Part shown: one piece after another, positions 52,797 through 60,362 of the stretch
How positions within the stretch are numbered: the first letter of the stretch is position 1
How the letters are laid out: each line of letters opens with the position of its first letter
Assembly (NCBI GenBank): GCA_910585445.1
Contig: CAJUEK010000005.1
Location: forward strand, 40,203 to 104,202
Origin: an uncultured Bacteroidales bacterium
GTDB lineage: Bacteria; Bacteroidota; Bacteroidia; Bacteroidales; UBA932
DNA: 64,000 bases
Direction of reading: 5' to 3'
Position numbers and translations under genes: made by a program
Notes under the pieces: generated by a model
Databases searched by the model: none
What the model saw: the letters and a program-made list of their open reading frames with translations, nothing else
Told to the model about the DNA's origin: nothing

Positions 52797-53400
52797 ATAC
52801 AAATAACACAGGTACAGTCATCATCTTGTCAGTGGCGAAGTCATAAAAATTGCAGTCAATCAGGGCCTGAAAGCCGCCTTTTTGGTCGAAAATGATTTCT
52901 TTGGCGGAGTTGTCCCGATAGTCAATGAGTTCAATCATGTCTTTATCTTCCCATCCCAGAGTGCTGTTACCTTCATTGTATGGCCATGTGATGATTTTTC
53001 CGGACTCGTCAACAGAGTATCTGAAGCATATATACATGCTGTCTCCGGACATGATTTTGATTATATATTCACCTGTTCTCTTGTCATAGTTGACCCGTTG
53101 TTTTGGGATTTCAATATTTATATTGGCTACCTGTCCGTATTCTTTGACAGGGTAGATTCTTACCGGTGTATCTCTTATTCTCCAAAATGCGGCCTCAAAT
53201 CTCTCGAATTCAGCAATCACGTCATCGCTGACTATTCCATTGCCATCAATATCCAGCAGATGTCCGTCTTGGATTGTGGCCGACTTGCACATGTATTTTC
53301 CGATTATCGTGTCTGTTATTTTTTCCAACGTGTCATCTTCCGGCCTGTTGCATGATACAACCATGATCAGCAAAAGAATCAGCTTACATAAATGTTTCAT
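52771..53400 (-). CDS. lipoprotein, unknown function
   Basis: A 209-residue exported lipoprotein; LLLIMVVSCNRPEDD gives acylated Cys17. I do not recognise the fold. DIDGNGIVSDDVIAEFERFE resembles an EF-hand/dockerin-like calcium loop (D-x-D-G-N-G). Later strands include ITWPYNEGNSTLGWEDKDMI and AKEIIFDQKGGFQALIDCNF. First gene of the receptor/DUF4249 operon and translationally overlapped with the receptor, so it probably works with it at the outer membrane. Confidence 0.65.
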   Translation of the reverse strand: MKHLCKLILLLIMVVSCNRPEDDTLEKITDTIIGKYMCKSATIQDGHLLDIDGNGIVSDDVIAEFERFEAAFWRIRDTPVRIYPVKEYGQVANINIEIPKQRVNYDKRTGEYIIKIMSGDSMYICFRYSVDESGKIITWPYNEGNSTLGWEDKDMIELIDYRDNSAKEIIFDQKGGFQALIDCNFYDFATDKMMTVPVLFVYERVSYSL

Positions 53401-53835
53401 ATCGCTTTATTTTAGATAGATATAGCGCACGAAGGTACGAAGAAATATTCATACAAGGGCTATTTACCTAAAAGAATAATCTTACACACTCTTGGTTGGA
53501 ATTGTTTATAATCAATGTGTTAAGGAATTGTGAAATTGAAAAATCTTACAATGAGCATTGAATCGTATCAGACACCTGCCTTTTTGTCAAGCCGGGGGCG
53601 GATGTCGGGTTATTTGTCAATGGAGAAGCCTGTGAAGCCAGGCGAAAGAACGTTTTGACGAAACGCCACTTAAAGGTCGTGAGCGAATAACAAAATAGCC
53701 TGGTGGGCTTTTGGTGGCGAGCCGTAAACGATAGTTTTCCGGGGTTGAAAGAGTCAGTTTTTAGGAAAAACGATAAAGGGTGAGCAAAAATTTACTTTTT
53801 GTCACCCTCATCTTTCGTGAACAATGGCATTGTTC
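53401..53835. other. intergenic region with a terminator
   Basis: It contains the probable promoter of the minus-strand operon (TACCTTCG on the minus strand near 53439-53432) and the DUF2188 terminator at 53778-53807. I see no riboswitch or gene in the rest. Confidence 0.45.
53778..53807 (-). terminator. terminator of the DUF2188 gene
   Basis: GGGTGACAAAAA pairs with TTTTTGCTCACCC (one bulged base) around a TAAA loop; on the minus strand TTTATCGTTTTT follows. Confidence 0.75.
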
Positions 53836-54057
53836 TTAACCCTTTGATTCAACTGGATCATTGCCATATGAATCTTTTGCGCGAATCTTGCCCTCCTTGT
53901 TATGAATAATCAGTTCGGACTCCTGCTTCTTCGCAATGATCCGGGCAGCAGCAATAGCTTCCTTTTGTGTATCAAATGTTTTAGTCATTCTGCTGTTCCC
54001 CTCACCTTTGACTCCCCAGCGGTCATCAACAGGTACTACATGCTGATTTTTTCCCAT
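53836..54057 (-). CDS. DUF2188 domain protein
   Basis: A 73-residue protein from ATG 54057: QHVVPVDDRWGVKGEGNSRM, FDTQKEAIAAARIIAKKQES, ELIIHNKEGKIRAKDSYGND. This is the full DUF2188 pattern (H-V-V-P, W-x-V-K, T-x-x-A-x-x-A, I-H-x-x-x-G-x-I). The start is fixed by a strong AAGGAGGT eight bases upstream, rare in this phylum and suggestive of acquisition from elsewhere. Function unknown; DUF2188 genes are common on mobile and accessory DNA. Confidence 0.85.
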   Translation of the reverse strand: MGKNQHVVPVDDRWGVKGEGNSRMTKTFDTQKEAIAAARIIAKKQESELIIHNKEGKIRAKDSYGNDPVESKG

Positions 54058-54065
54058 CTCCGTAC

Positions 54066-54073
54066 ACCTCCTT
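54066..54073 (-). promoter_or_regulatory. consensus Shine-Dalgarno site
   Basis: AAGGAGGT on the minus strand, eight bases before ATG 54057. Most other starts in the window have no such site. Confidence 0.85.
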
Positions 54074-54537
54074 CTATGGTCTTGAATTTTATAATCTGCA
54101 GAGTCCGCCTCAAAATTCTGATGCGAAATCTCAAGCAGCTTCTTTAATTTTCCTGTTTTGACTACCAATAATCATAGCCGCTCCGACTAAAACAAAAACT
54201 CGGCCATTACGACGTTCTCCATTGTTTTGTGCTGTTGTGCAAGAGTTGAAGATTGCAGTGAGCGCCCAAGACAAATGACCCGAATGCTTTGTGTTGTATG
54301 ACAGATATGAATAATAATCCGGATTTGACGTTTAACTTTGATTTCCCGAGTGGATTTTTCGCTTGGCCAGTTTGAATGCAAGCTCGTCATCAGAGCAAAA
54401 AGATAGTTCAGGTCAAAGCCGGAAAGACTTTCTGATAATTGATTATTACGGGGCGCCGGGAAAATCCTGTGTCCAATCTTCTGGTAAAGTCCGGAATCAG
54501 GCATAGATATTACAAAGTCTGAACAGGAATTGTCAGG

Positions 54538-54577
54538 AAACGGTTTAAAAAATGGGCCGGATTTTTACCGTTTTCCA
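54538..54577 (-). repeat. dispersed repeat family 1, internally deleted copy
   Basis: AAACGGTTTAAAAAATGGG and CCGGATTTTTACCG are identical over 33 bases to 10465-10500, then it jumps directly to TTTTCC. The missing part lies between two TTTTTACCG direct repeats of the full copy. Confidence 0.75.
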
Positions 54578-54619
54578 GTTTTTCCATTGCCCGCACGCTA
54601 TGTACCGGTGATGCCGAAA

Positions 54620-54725
54620 ATAGCCACGAGGTGCTATCCATGAAATTCCAACTTGGGGTGGATAGGAGAGCTGAAAACAACGTTCCATCCACCGAAATGC
54701 CATTTGGGATGGATGTGACCCAAGA
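54620..54725 (-). repeat. dispersed repeat family 2, two-unit array, inverted
   Basis: Its reverse complement follows 24340-24445 closely: CATTTCGGTGGATGGAACG, TTGTTTTCAGCTCTCCTATC and GGAATTTCATGGATAGC. It lies next to the family 1 copy, as at 24 kb but on the other strand. Confidence 0.75.
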
Positions 54726-54849
54726 TTAGCCAATCACAAACACCGGGTTTTCCCGGTGAGCCAATATTACACATACAAGCTTGAGGTTGATTTCACCGGA
54801 AAACAAACAAAAAGGGTTTGACAAATATTTTTAGTCAAACCCTTTCATG

Positions 54850-54935
54850 TGCTTCGGACGGGAATCGAACCCGTACGGACATTGCTGTCCACGGGATTTT
54901 AAGTCCCGCGTGTCTACCTATTCCACCACCAAAGC
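54850..54935 (-). tRNA. tRNA-Leu (UAA)
   Basis: Minus strand: acceptor GCTTTGG/CCGAAGC, anticodon stem CGGGA/TCCCG with loop CTTAAAA (anticodon TAA), a long variable arm (TGGACAGCAATGTCCGT) and normal T-loop TTCGATT. CCA not encoded. A -7 box TATCTTTG lies at 54954-54947. Confidence 0.97.
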
Positions 54936-55242
54936 AATCCGGACGGCAAAGATAACGTAAATTTCTGAACTTTTTAGATTTTCAAAATTTCTTTTATGGC
55001 TCTTTTTAGCAAGTCCTTTAACCCCGGTAAGTCTCAGTTTCTTGTCACAACGGAAGATTTCAGTTGTATTGGTCTGTGCAAGTGGTTGGTATATATTGCC
55101 GGAATGCGGGAATAGTTTTGATGTGTAATTATTTGAGTCTCATTTCTTTGCTTAAAACGATGCTCTAAATCCGTGAATCGTCTTTGAGCAATAGTCTTTT
55201 ACGCCCCAGAGGCCATACTGAAACGGCCGGCCTGCCAACATT
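54936..55242. other. intergenic region
   Basis: Apart from the tRNA-Leu -7 box I see nothing recognisable in these 307 bp. Confidence 0.5.
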
Positions 55243-56322
55243 TTACCAGAACCATGCGGCGGCCCAGCCTACTGTTACAGAACTGAGCCATCTGCTTCTT
55301 GAAAAACAGATGCTTTCAAAATCTGCAAAAGCCTTGACTTTGAAATTGTTGTCCGTTATAAGGCTCAGCCCCGCTCCTGCTGAAAGGTCGGCTCCGGCAT
55401 GTCCTGAGAACCACCCGCATCCGGCTGCCGCCCTGAGCTGTATTTCAAATACTTTCGCAAAATGAAGATTCCAGAACCCTCCTGCGGACAATGCGTATAG
55501 ATTTGACGCATTTTCTCCGGAATATGTCATGGAACTTGCAGATGCCCTGGCTGTAACTCCTGTTCCGGGTATAATAGGAATGTCCGTCTGTATTCCGGCC
55601 AGTCCGCCCCGATATGGCAGGATGCCGTTCTGTTTTTCCGCATGCTTGCCCAATATATATCGGCGTCCGAACATGATTTCCGCAACGTAATGCTTCTGTG
55701 ACGGGTCATAAAGGTATTCCAAATCTGCGAAATTCTTTGAAATATGCTTGTCCTTGAAGATTTTGTCAGTTATGAAGTAGCCTAAATGCACAGAGCCGAT
55801 TCCTATGGCGGCGCCGGCCATCACGTCGCTTATCCAGTGACGGTTATTGAATATTCTGGAAACCCCTGTGACAGTTGCTGCTGTGTAACCCGCTATGCTT
55901 ATCCACGGGCTTCTCCATTCGTATTCCTTATGCAGCATAGTTGCGGTCATGAATGCGGTAGCCGTATGTCCAGACGGGAATGAGTTATGGGTGGAACCAT
56001 CCGGACGCAGCCTTCTGATGGAATATTTGATTCCGTTCACTGCCGCAGCCATAATGGCGGCTGAAAATGCATCTGATACAAGCATACGTCCCCATGAGCT
56101 TCTGCTTTCGTATCCGCAGGCCTTGAGACCTATCAGGACACCGGCCGGCGCATATTGGAGGTAGTCGTCATAATGCCATCTGAATGAGGGCATTGCTTCA
56201 TTTCTTAATGCGTGTATGTCAGTGTCGATGTTCTGCTTGGGGGCAGACTGAGCATTAGCTGTTTCCGGGCATAATGACAGAAACAAGAACGCTGAAAAGA
56301 TGAATATAAAGAGGAGTTTCAT
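55243..56322 (-). CDS. PAP2-family membrane phosphatase
   Basis: About 359 residues from ATG 56322; a signal peptide ends ETANAQ near 25. The three phosphatase motifs are complete: KYSIRRLRPDG (K-x6-R-P), SFPSGHTATAF (P-S-G-H) and SRIFNNRHWISDV (S-R-x5-H-x3-D), with hydrophobic helices between them. Such enzymes act on lipid phosphates such as undecaprenyl pyrophosphate or lipid A. The C-terminal 150 residues look like a beta-barrel or beta-rich tail (GENASNLYALSAGGFWNLHF, ending AAAWFW), an addition seen in Bacteroidetes homologues. Substrate unknown. Confidence 0.85.
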   Translation of the reverse strand: MKLLFIFIFSAFLFLSLCPETANAQSAPKQNIDTDIHALRNEAMPSFRWHYDDYLQYAPAGVLIGLKACGYESRSSWGRMLVSDAFSAAIMAAAVNGIKYSIRRLRPDGSTHNSFPSGHTATAFMTATMLHKEYEWRSPWISIAGYTAATVTGVSRIFNNRHWISDVMAGAAIGIGSVHLGYFITDKIFKDKHISKNFADLEYLYDPSQKHYVAEIMFGRRYILGKHAEKQNGILPYRGGLAGIQTDIPIIPGTGVTARASASSMTYSGENASNLYALSAGGFWNLHFAKVFEIQLRAAAGCGWFSGHAGADLSAGAGLSLITDNNFKVKAFADFESICFSRSRWLSSVTVGWAAAWFW

Positions 56323-56345
56323 AATGTTGCTTAGTGCCATGTGGA

Positions 56346-56353
56346 CAAAAATA
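56346..56353 (-). promoter_or_regulatory. -7 box of the PAP2 gene
   Basis: TATTTTTG on the minus strand matches TAnnTTTG, 24 bp upstream of the start; an imperfect ATTG lies 21 bp further up. Confidence 0.5.
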
Positions 56354-56465
56354 CATAATTTTGCGAAATAGTGACAATGGATTTTCATCCGTATGCTTCC
56401 TGGTACAGCATAACTTTGCTGCTCCAACGCGACGAAAGGCAGGTGGGATATATATAGAATTTGAT

Positions 56466-56705
56466 ATGAGGACGGTAAAATATAAGGACAAGGCCACAGG
56501 CCGTAAAATAGTGAAAGTCGGAGATCTGGGCTTTCTTGCAGACAGGACCTGCCGCCACAATTGGTTCAAGATACATTTCAGGCACCACAGGCTTAAGTGG
56601 ATGCTTCGGAAAGCGGACCGGATAGTGGCAGAGAATAAGGATGTCGCAGACGGTCTTGTGAGATACTATTTCATTCCACGTGACAGGATAACAATCTTGC
56701 ACTGA
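56466..56705 (+). CDS. short glycosyltransferase-like protein or gene fragment
   Basis: A 79-codon frame from ATG 56466 (MRTVKYKDKATGRKIVKVGD). The segment MLRKADRIVAENKDVADGLV and RYYFIPRDRITILH resembles the hinge of GT4-type glycosyltransferases (A-D-x-I-V-A-x-S ... F-x-I-P-x-x-K-I-x-V-I), but the nucleotide-sugar-binding C-terminal half is absent. A TAACTTTG -7 box at 56411-56418 could transcribe it. It ends 3 bp before the convergent comF gene. It is probably a remnant; a small functional protein is not excluded. Confidence 0.45.
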   Translation: MRTVKYKDKATGRKIVKVGDLGFLADRTCRHNWFKIHFRHHRLKWMLRKADRIVAENKDVADGLVRYYFIPRDRITILH

Positions 56706-56708
56706 CTC

Positions 56709-57515
56709 CTATCCAGCAAATCCTAATGTGGCCACACTGATGCGCAATGGAGGTGGAAATACCGTGCGCAAAGCCGCAAAACAATGGTATAGAGTGGAGC
56801 CGGTGGTGAAAATGTCATCTATCAGCAGTATATGGGAAATGCGCTCTTGCTCCATGCCACCTCCTGCGGAAAATGAATTTATGCCGAACGCTCCGCTGAC
56901 ATTTGCCTCTTTTTCTTCTGCAGACAATTCCGTCTGGGTACGTGTTCGCCTGTTTCTTATTATAATGTCTGTCCTCAGCTCGGCCCCAAGCTGCTCCGCC
57001 ACTTCTTTTGCGATTATCTCAGCCTGGTTATATCCCCGTTTCCATTGCCTTGACCAGTGCAAGGGGACCGGAATTACAATGTCCACATCTGAAAAATGTT
57101 CCGCTGATGCGAGTCTGCTTCCGAGGATTCTGCCGAAATGCCGTCCGGCCGGGATGTCACCTTTGTATTTGATGCTATATTGGATGTTCCTGTATTCGGA
57201 GCCGTTATGGAAGAAGAACAGTGCGGCTGCGAACGCATATGGCTCACGTGTATGCTGATTTGCCTTATTTTCTTCTGATTCTTGACTTTCCGGAAATGAA
57301 CGGCTTGCATCAAGGCCTTTCTGTATTGATGCATTGAATGCGTCAGCCATGGCGTTGTGCTTCTGTTTCCAAAAGCGTGTGAAAGGGAAATCCGCCATAC
57401 AGTATAGGCAGATGTGCTTTTCTCTGACGTTCAGTTTCCGTCCGCATACGATGCACAGGCGCGGCAGCAGAAGGTCTGCCATGGCAATCAGGAGCCGTTT
57501 GATAAGGTCTTTCAT
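56709..57515 (-). CDS. ComF-family phosphoribosyltransferase-like protein
   Basis: A 268-residue cytoplasmic protein from ATG 57515; further in-frame ATGs upstream (57716, 57584) lack conserved sequence. The N-terminal zinc ribbon is CIVCGRKLNVREKHICLYC. The PRTase part has YSIKYKGDIPAGRHFGRILG, VIPVPLHWSRQWKRGYNQAE, IIRNRRTRTQTELSAEEKEA and the PRPP loop ILLIDDIFTTGST. ComF homologues are linked to DNA uptake in naturally transformable bacteria; in this phylum the role is unproven. An unusual acidic insert (SFPESQESEENKANQH) follows the zinc ribbon. Confidence 0.9.
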   Translation of the reverse strand: MKDLIKRLLIAMADLLLPRLCIVCGRKLNVREKHICLYCMADFPFTRFWKQKHNAMADAFNASIQKGLDASRSFPESQESEENKANQHTREPYAFAAALFFFHNGSEYRNIQYSIKYKGDIPAGRHFGRILGSRLASAEHFSDVDIVIPVPLHWSRQWKRGYNQAEIIAKEVAEQLGAELRTDIIIRNRRTRTQTELSAEEKEANVSGAFGINSFSAGGGMEQERISHILLIDDIFTTGSTLYHCFAALRTVFPPPLRISVATLGFAG

Positions 57516-57723
57516 ATCCGTTGCAAATAAAAATGTTTCCGGCAGCACTTCCGTCTGGTCAGCTGCCCAGTAGAGGACTGACATTGTGTCGGTTGCCCTG
57601 TCTCGGCAAAGTCCCGATGTCGCCCCCTCATTGCCGCAAAGTAAGCCATGATGCTTGTATCCGGATATAAGAAAAAGAAAAAAGTTTATAAAAAAGAGAA
57701 AAATGATACGTTGCAAACATAAT

Positions 57724-57752
57724 AAGGGCCAGCCTGTTGATAGGCCGGCCCT
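57724..57752 (-). terminator. possible terminator after fabG
   Basis: AAGGGCC (57724-57730) pairs with GGCCCTT (57746-57752) with inner GCCT/AGGC. The T-run is weak, so attenuation or termination is uncertain. Confidence 0.45.
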
Positions 57753-57880
57753 TGATGGTTCAGGTTTTATTGAATCTTATTCGGCGGGACAAATGTCATA
57801 GGTCTCCCGCCCCCGATATGTAAATTTTTGTCTTGTCCGGAAACGCCGTATTTGAAACACAGGCGAATCGTAAGGACAGA

Positions 57881-58627
57881 TTAGCAGTTCATCGCTCCGC
57901 AGCAGTTGATTACCTGGCCGCTCACATAAGATGAAAGGTCGCTTGCGAGGAACAATGCCACATTTGCTACGTCCTCAGGAGCCCCTCCGCGGCGCATCGG
58001 TATTGTCTTCTCCCACTCCTCGCGCACTTTTTCAGGAAGGGAGCTTGTCATGTCTGTTATGATGAAGCCGGGAGCTATACAGTTCGCACGGATTCCGCGA
58101 GGTCCCATTTCCTTTGCCATTGACTTTGCGAGTCCGATGAGTCCGGCTTTGGACGCAGAGTAGTTGCACTGGCCTGCATTGCCTGAAACTCCTACTACGG
58201 AAGACATGTTGATTATGCTGCCTTTCCTCTGCTTTGCCATGAACGGAGTGCATGCATGTATGAAATTGAATGCAGACTTCAGGTTGGTGTCAATAACTGC
58301 ATCCCACTGCTTTTCTTCCATCCTCATCATGAGTCCGTCTTTGGTGATGCCGGCGTTGTTGACAAGAATGTCAATGCTTCCGAATTCCTTTACCACTTCG
58401 CTCACCACATTGTGAGCTTGCTCGAAATCAGCTGCATCTGATGCATATCCTTTGGCCTTTGCTCCGAGAGCCTCAATCTCCTCTTTCAGACTCTGCGCAG
58501 CTTCATGCTGGGAACGGTATGTGAATGCTACATTCGCACCTTCTGCTGCATATTTGAGCGCAATCGCGCGTCCTATTCCTCTTGTCGCTCCTGTGACAAG
58601 GGCTGTTTTTCCTTCAAGAAGTCCCAT
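57881..58627 (-). CDS. fabG: 3-oxoacyl-ACP reductase
   Basis: A 248-residue short-chain dehydrogenase that reduces 3-oxoacyl-ACP with NADPH in fatty-acid elongation. NADP motif TGATRGIGRAIA, NNAG near residue 88, catalytic Ser in INMSSVVGVSGNAGQ and Tyr/Lys in YSASKAG. The C-terminus YVSGQVINCCGAMNC carries an unusual cysteine-rich end where the family usually has a GGM-type ending. Preceded by a consensus promoter with a leader of about 13 bases. Confidence 0.93.
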   Translation of the reverse strand: MGLLEGKTALVTGATRGIGRAIALKYAAEGANVAFTYRSQHEAAQSLKEEIEALGAKAKGYASDAADFEQAHNVVSEVVKEFGSIDILVNNAGITKDGLMMRMEEKQWDAVIDTNLKSAFNFIHACTPFMAKQRKGSIINMSSVVGVSGNAGQCNYSASKAGLIGLAKSMAKEMGPRGIRANCIAPGFIITDMTSSLPEKVREEWEKTIPMRRGGAPEDVANVALFLASDLSSYVSGQVINCCGAMNC

Positions 58628-58646
58628 GTATGTGATAATTTTTCCG

Positions 58647-58677
58647 CAAAAATATCCAACAGCCCGTAAACCTCAAA
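58647..58677 (-). promoter_or_regulatory. fabG promoter
   Basis: Minus strand: TTTG (58677-58674), 19 bp, TATTTTTG (58654-58647). Confidence 0.75.
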
Positions 58678-58711
58678 AATTATTGTGCTTCAATTGGTCA
58701 AAACAAGGCCA

Positions 58712-58744
58712 TTGTGGCCAAAAACTGATTTTTGTGGCCAAAAA
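58712..58744 (+). promoter_or_regulatory. direct repeat upstream of the ahcY promoter (operator candidate)
   Basis: TTGTGGCCAAAAA at 58712-58724 and again at 58732-58744, a 20-bp period (two helical turns), ending 4 bp before the -7 box TATCTTTG at 58749-58756. A regulator dimer could bind one DNA face here. Confidence 0.5.
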
Positions 58745-58748
58745 AAGC

Positions 58749-58756
58749 TATCTTTG
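58749..58756 (+). promoter_or_regulatory. -7 box of ahcY
   Basis: TATCTTTG matches TAnnTTTG. The leader to ATG 58913 is about 150 bases. No -33 TTTG at the usual distance, which would fit activation through the direct repeats. Confidence 0.55.
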
Positions 58757-58912
58757 CGCCCGGTTCGACCGATTATGAACGAATATGATGATGTTCGGGA
58801 ACCTCCGCCGGTGGCATTGTGAGGCAACCATATCTGTCGTGGGGCAGTCTTATATACCGCAGCAGGTGCATAAGGCGGACATGACCGGAAAATAATAAAA
58901 ACAAGATATATT

Positions 58913-60166
58913 ATGGCAAGCGAAATCAGGAATCCGGAGCTTTGGCAGGACGGCCGGCTCAAGATAGAATGGGTGAGACATCATATGCCTCTTTTGAATT
59001 CCCTTGAAGAGGAATTTGCCCGGACTCTTCCGTTCAAAGGACTCAAAGTGGCCCTTTCCGTACATTTGGAAGCTAAGACGGCATATCTTTGCGAGGTGCT
59101 CGCCGCGGGCGGTGCCAATATGTATGTCACAGGAAGCAATCCTCTGTCCACACAGGATGATGTCGCCGCAGCGCTTGTGGAGGCCGGACTCAATGTTTTC
59201 GCGTGGTATGGGGCAACGGCCCAGGAGTATGAGAGCCATATCCGCAAGGTGCTTGAAATCGGTCCTGACATCATAATTGACGATGGCGGAGACCTGGTGA
59301 ACCTGATGCATACTGAATATAGGCATCTCATTCCGAATGTCATAGGAGGGTGCGAGGAAACGACGACCGGAATACTCCGTCTGGTTACGCTGAATAAGGC
59401 AGGAGAACTGAAATTCCCTATGATGCTTGTTAACAATGCCGACTGCAAGCATCTGTTTGACAACCGCTATGGCACAGGACAGTCAGTCTGGGACGGCATC
59501 AACCGCACGACCAATCTGATTGTAGCAGGCAAGACGGTGGTTGTGGCCGGATACGGATGGTGCGGAAAAGGTGTTGCCATGAGGGCGAAAGGTCTTGGGG
59601 CGGAAGTCATTGTGACTGAGGTTGACCCGATTAAGGCCATGGAGGCTGTAATGGACGGGTTCAAGGTTATGAAGATGGCCCAGGCTGCTCCTCTCGGGGA
59701 TTTCTTCGTCACTGTTACCGGATGCGACGGTGTTATAGTAAAGGAGCATTTCCTTGCAATGAAAGACGGGGCAATCTGCTGCAATGCAGGACATTTCGAC
59801 TGTGAGGTTGATGTTGCCGGACTTGCAGAAATCGCAGAGGAAATATCACCTGCAAGGAAAAACATAACAGGCTATAAGCTTGCAAATGGCCGTAAGGTCT
59901 ATATTATTGCAGAGGGACGCCTTGTTAACCTTGCGGCAGGAGACGGACATCCGGCTGAAATCATGGACATGTCATTTGCAATACAGGCTCTCAGTGCGAA
60001 ATATCTCGTAGAACATAGGGACAGCATCTCTCGTGAAAACGGAAAAATGGTTCATGATGTGCCTCTTGAGATTGACAGGGAGGTGGCGCGCCGCAAGCTT
60101 GCATTCTGGGGCTGCGAAATCGACACGCTTACTCCGGAGCAGCATGCCTACCTTTTCGGAGAGTAA
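58913..60166 (+). CDS. ahcY: S-adenosylhomocysteine hydrolase, short type
   Basis: A 417-residue NAD-dependent enzyme that splits SAH to adenosine and homocysteine, closing the SAM cycle begun by metK. Substrate-binding sequence: LSVHLEAKTAYLCEVLAAGG, CEETTTGILRL, VNNADCKHLFDNRYGTGQS; NAD-binding sequence: TVVVAGYGWCGKGVAMRAKG, GHFDCEVDV. It is shorter than the common bacterial form of about 470 residues and ends HAYLFGE, without the usual C-terminal KPDHYRY. This matches the archaeal/Thermotogales-type enzyme. Single-gene unit with its own promoter and terminator. Confidence 0.93.
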   Translation: MASEIRNPELWQDGRLKIEWVRHHMPLLNSLEEEFARTLPFKGLKVALSVHLEAKTAYLCEVLAAGGANMYVTGSNPLSTQDDVAAALVEAGLNVFAWYGATAQEYESHIRKVLEIGPDIIIDDGGDLVNLMHTEYRHLIPNVIGGCEETTTGILRLVTLNKAGELKFPMMLVNNADCKHLFDNRYGTGQSVWDGINRTTNLIVAGKTVVVAGYGWCGKGVAMRAKGLGAEVIVTEVDPIKAMEAVMDGFKVMKMAQAAPLGDFFVTVTGCDGVIVKEHFLAMKDGAICCNAGHFDCEVDVAGLAEIAEEISPARKNITGYKLANGRKVYIIAEGRLVNLAAGDGHPAEIMDMSFAIQALSAKYLVEHRDSISRENGKMVHDVPLEIDREVARRKLAFWGCEIDTLTPEQHAYLFGE

Positions 60167-60281
60167 GCGCATTCCTTTTTGCCTTTGGCCGATCTTGCCG
60201 GGCCTGGTTCATCATAACCGGAGTGTCCTTCGGACAGCCATGCAAGATTCAGCAAAAGGACAGGGCTACATATGAATACAT

Positions 60282-60319
60282 AAGAAGCCGGCTAAAAATC
60301 AACTTTTAGCCGGCTTCTT
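60282..60319. terminator. bidirectional terminator between ahcY and a convergent gene
   Basis: AAGAAGCCGGCTAAAA (60282-60297) and TTTTAGCCGGCTTCTT (60304-60319) form a 16-bp perfect stem with a six-base loop. Confidence 0.85.
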
Positions 60320-60362
60320 CATTTTGTACAGGGTGCGGTCCTAAAAACGTTGCCTGTAATTG

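Larger units (their letters stand above)
54058..54849. other. repeat-bearing intergenic region
   Basis: It holds the DUF2188 ribosome-binding site, a deleted copy of repeat family 1 (54538-54577) and a 51-bp-type array (54620-54725), both inverted relative to 24.3-24.7 kb. Other short frames show no known family. Confidence 0.55.

Noticed and set aside
53560..53720. Cobalamin riboswitch upstream of the receptor operon (a GCCACTT word is present)
   Set aside because: The rest of the conserved B12-box context is missing and the stretch lies far from the operon start.
56728..57258. Plus-strand open frame of 176 codons
   Set aside because: Antisense to comF, whose zinc ribbon and PRPP loop are unambiguous.
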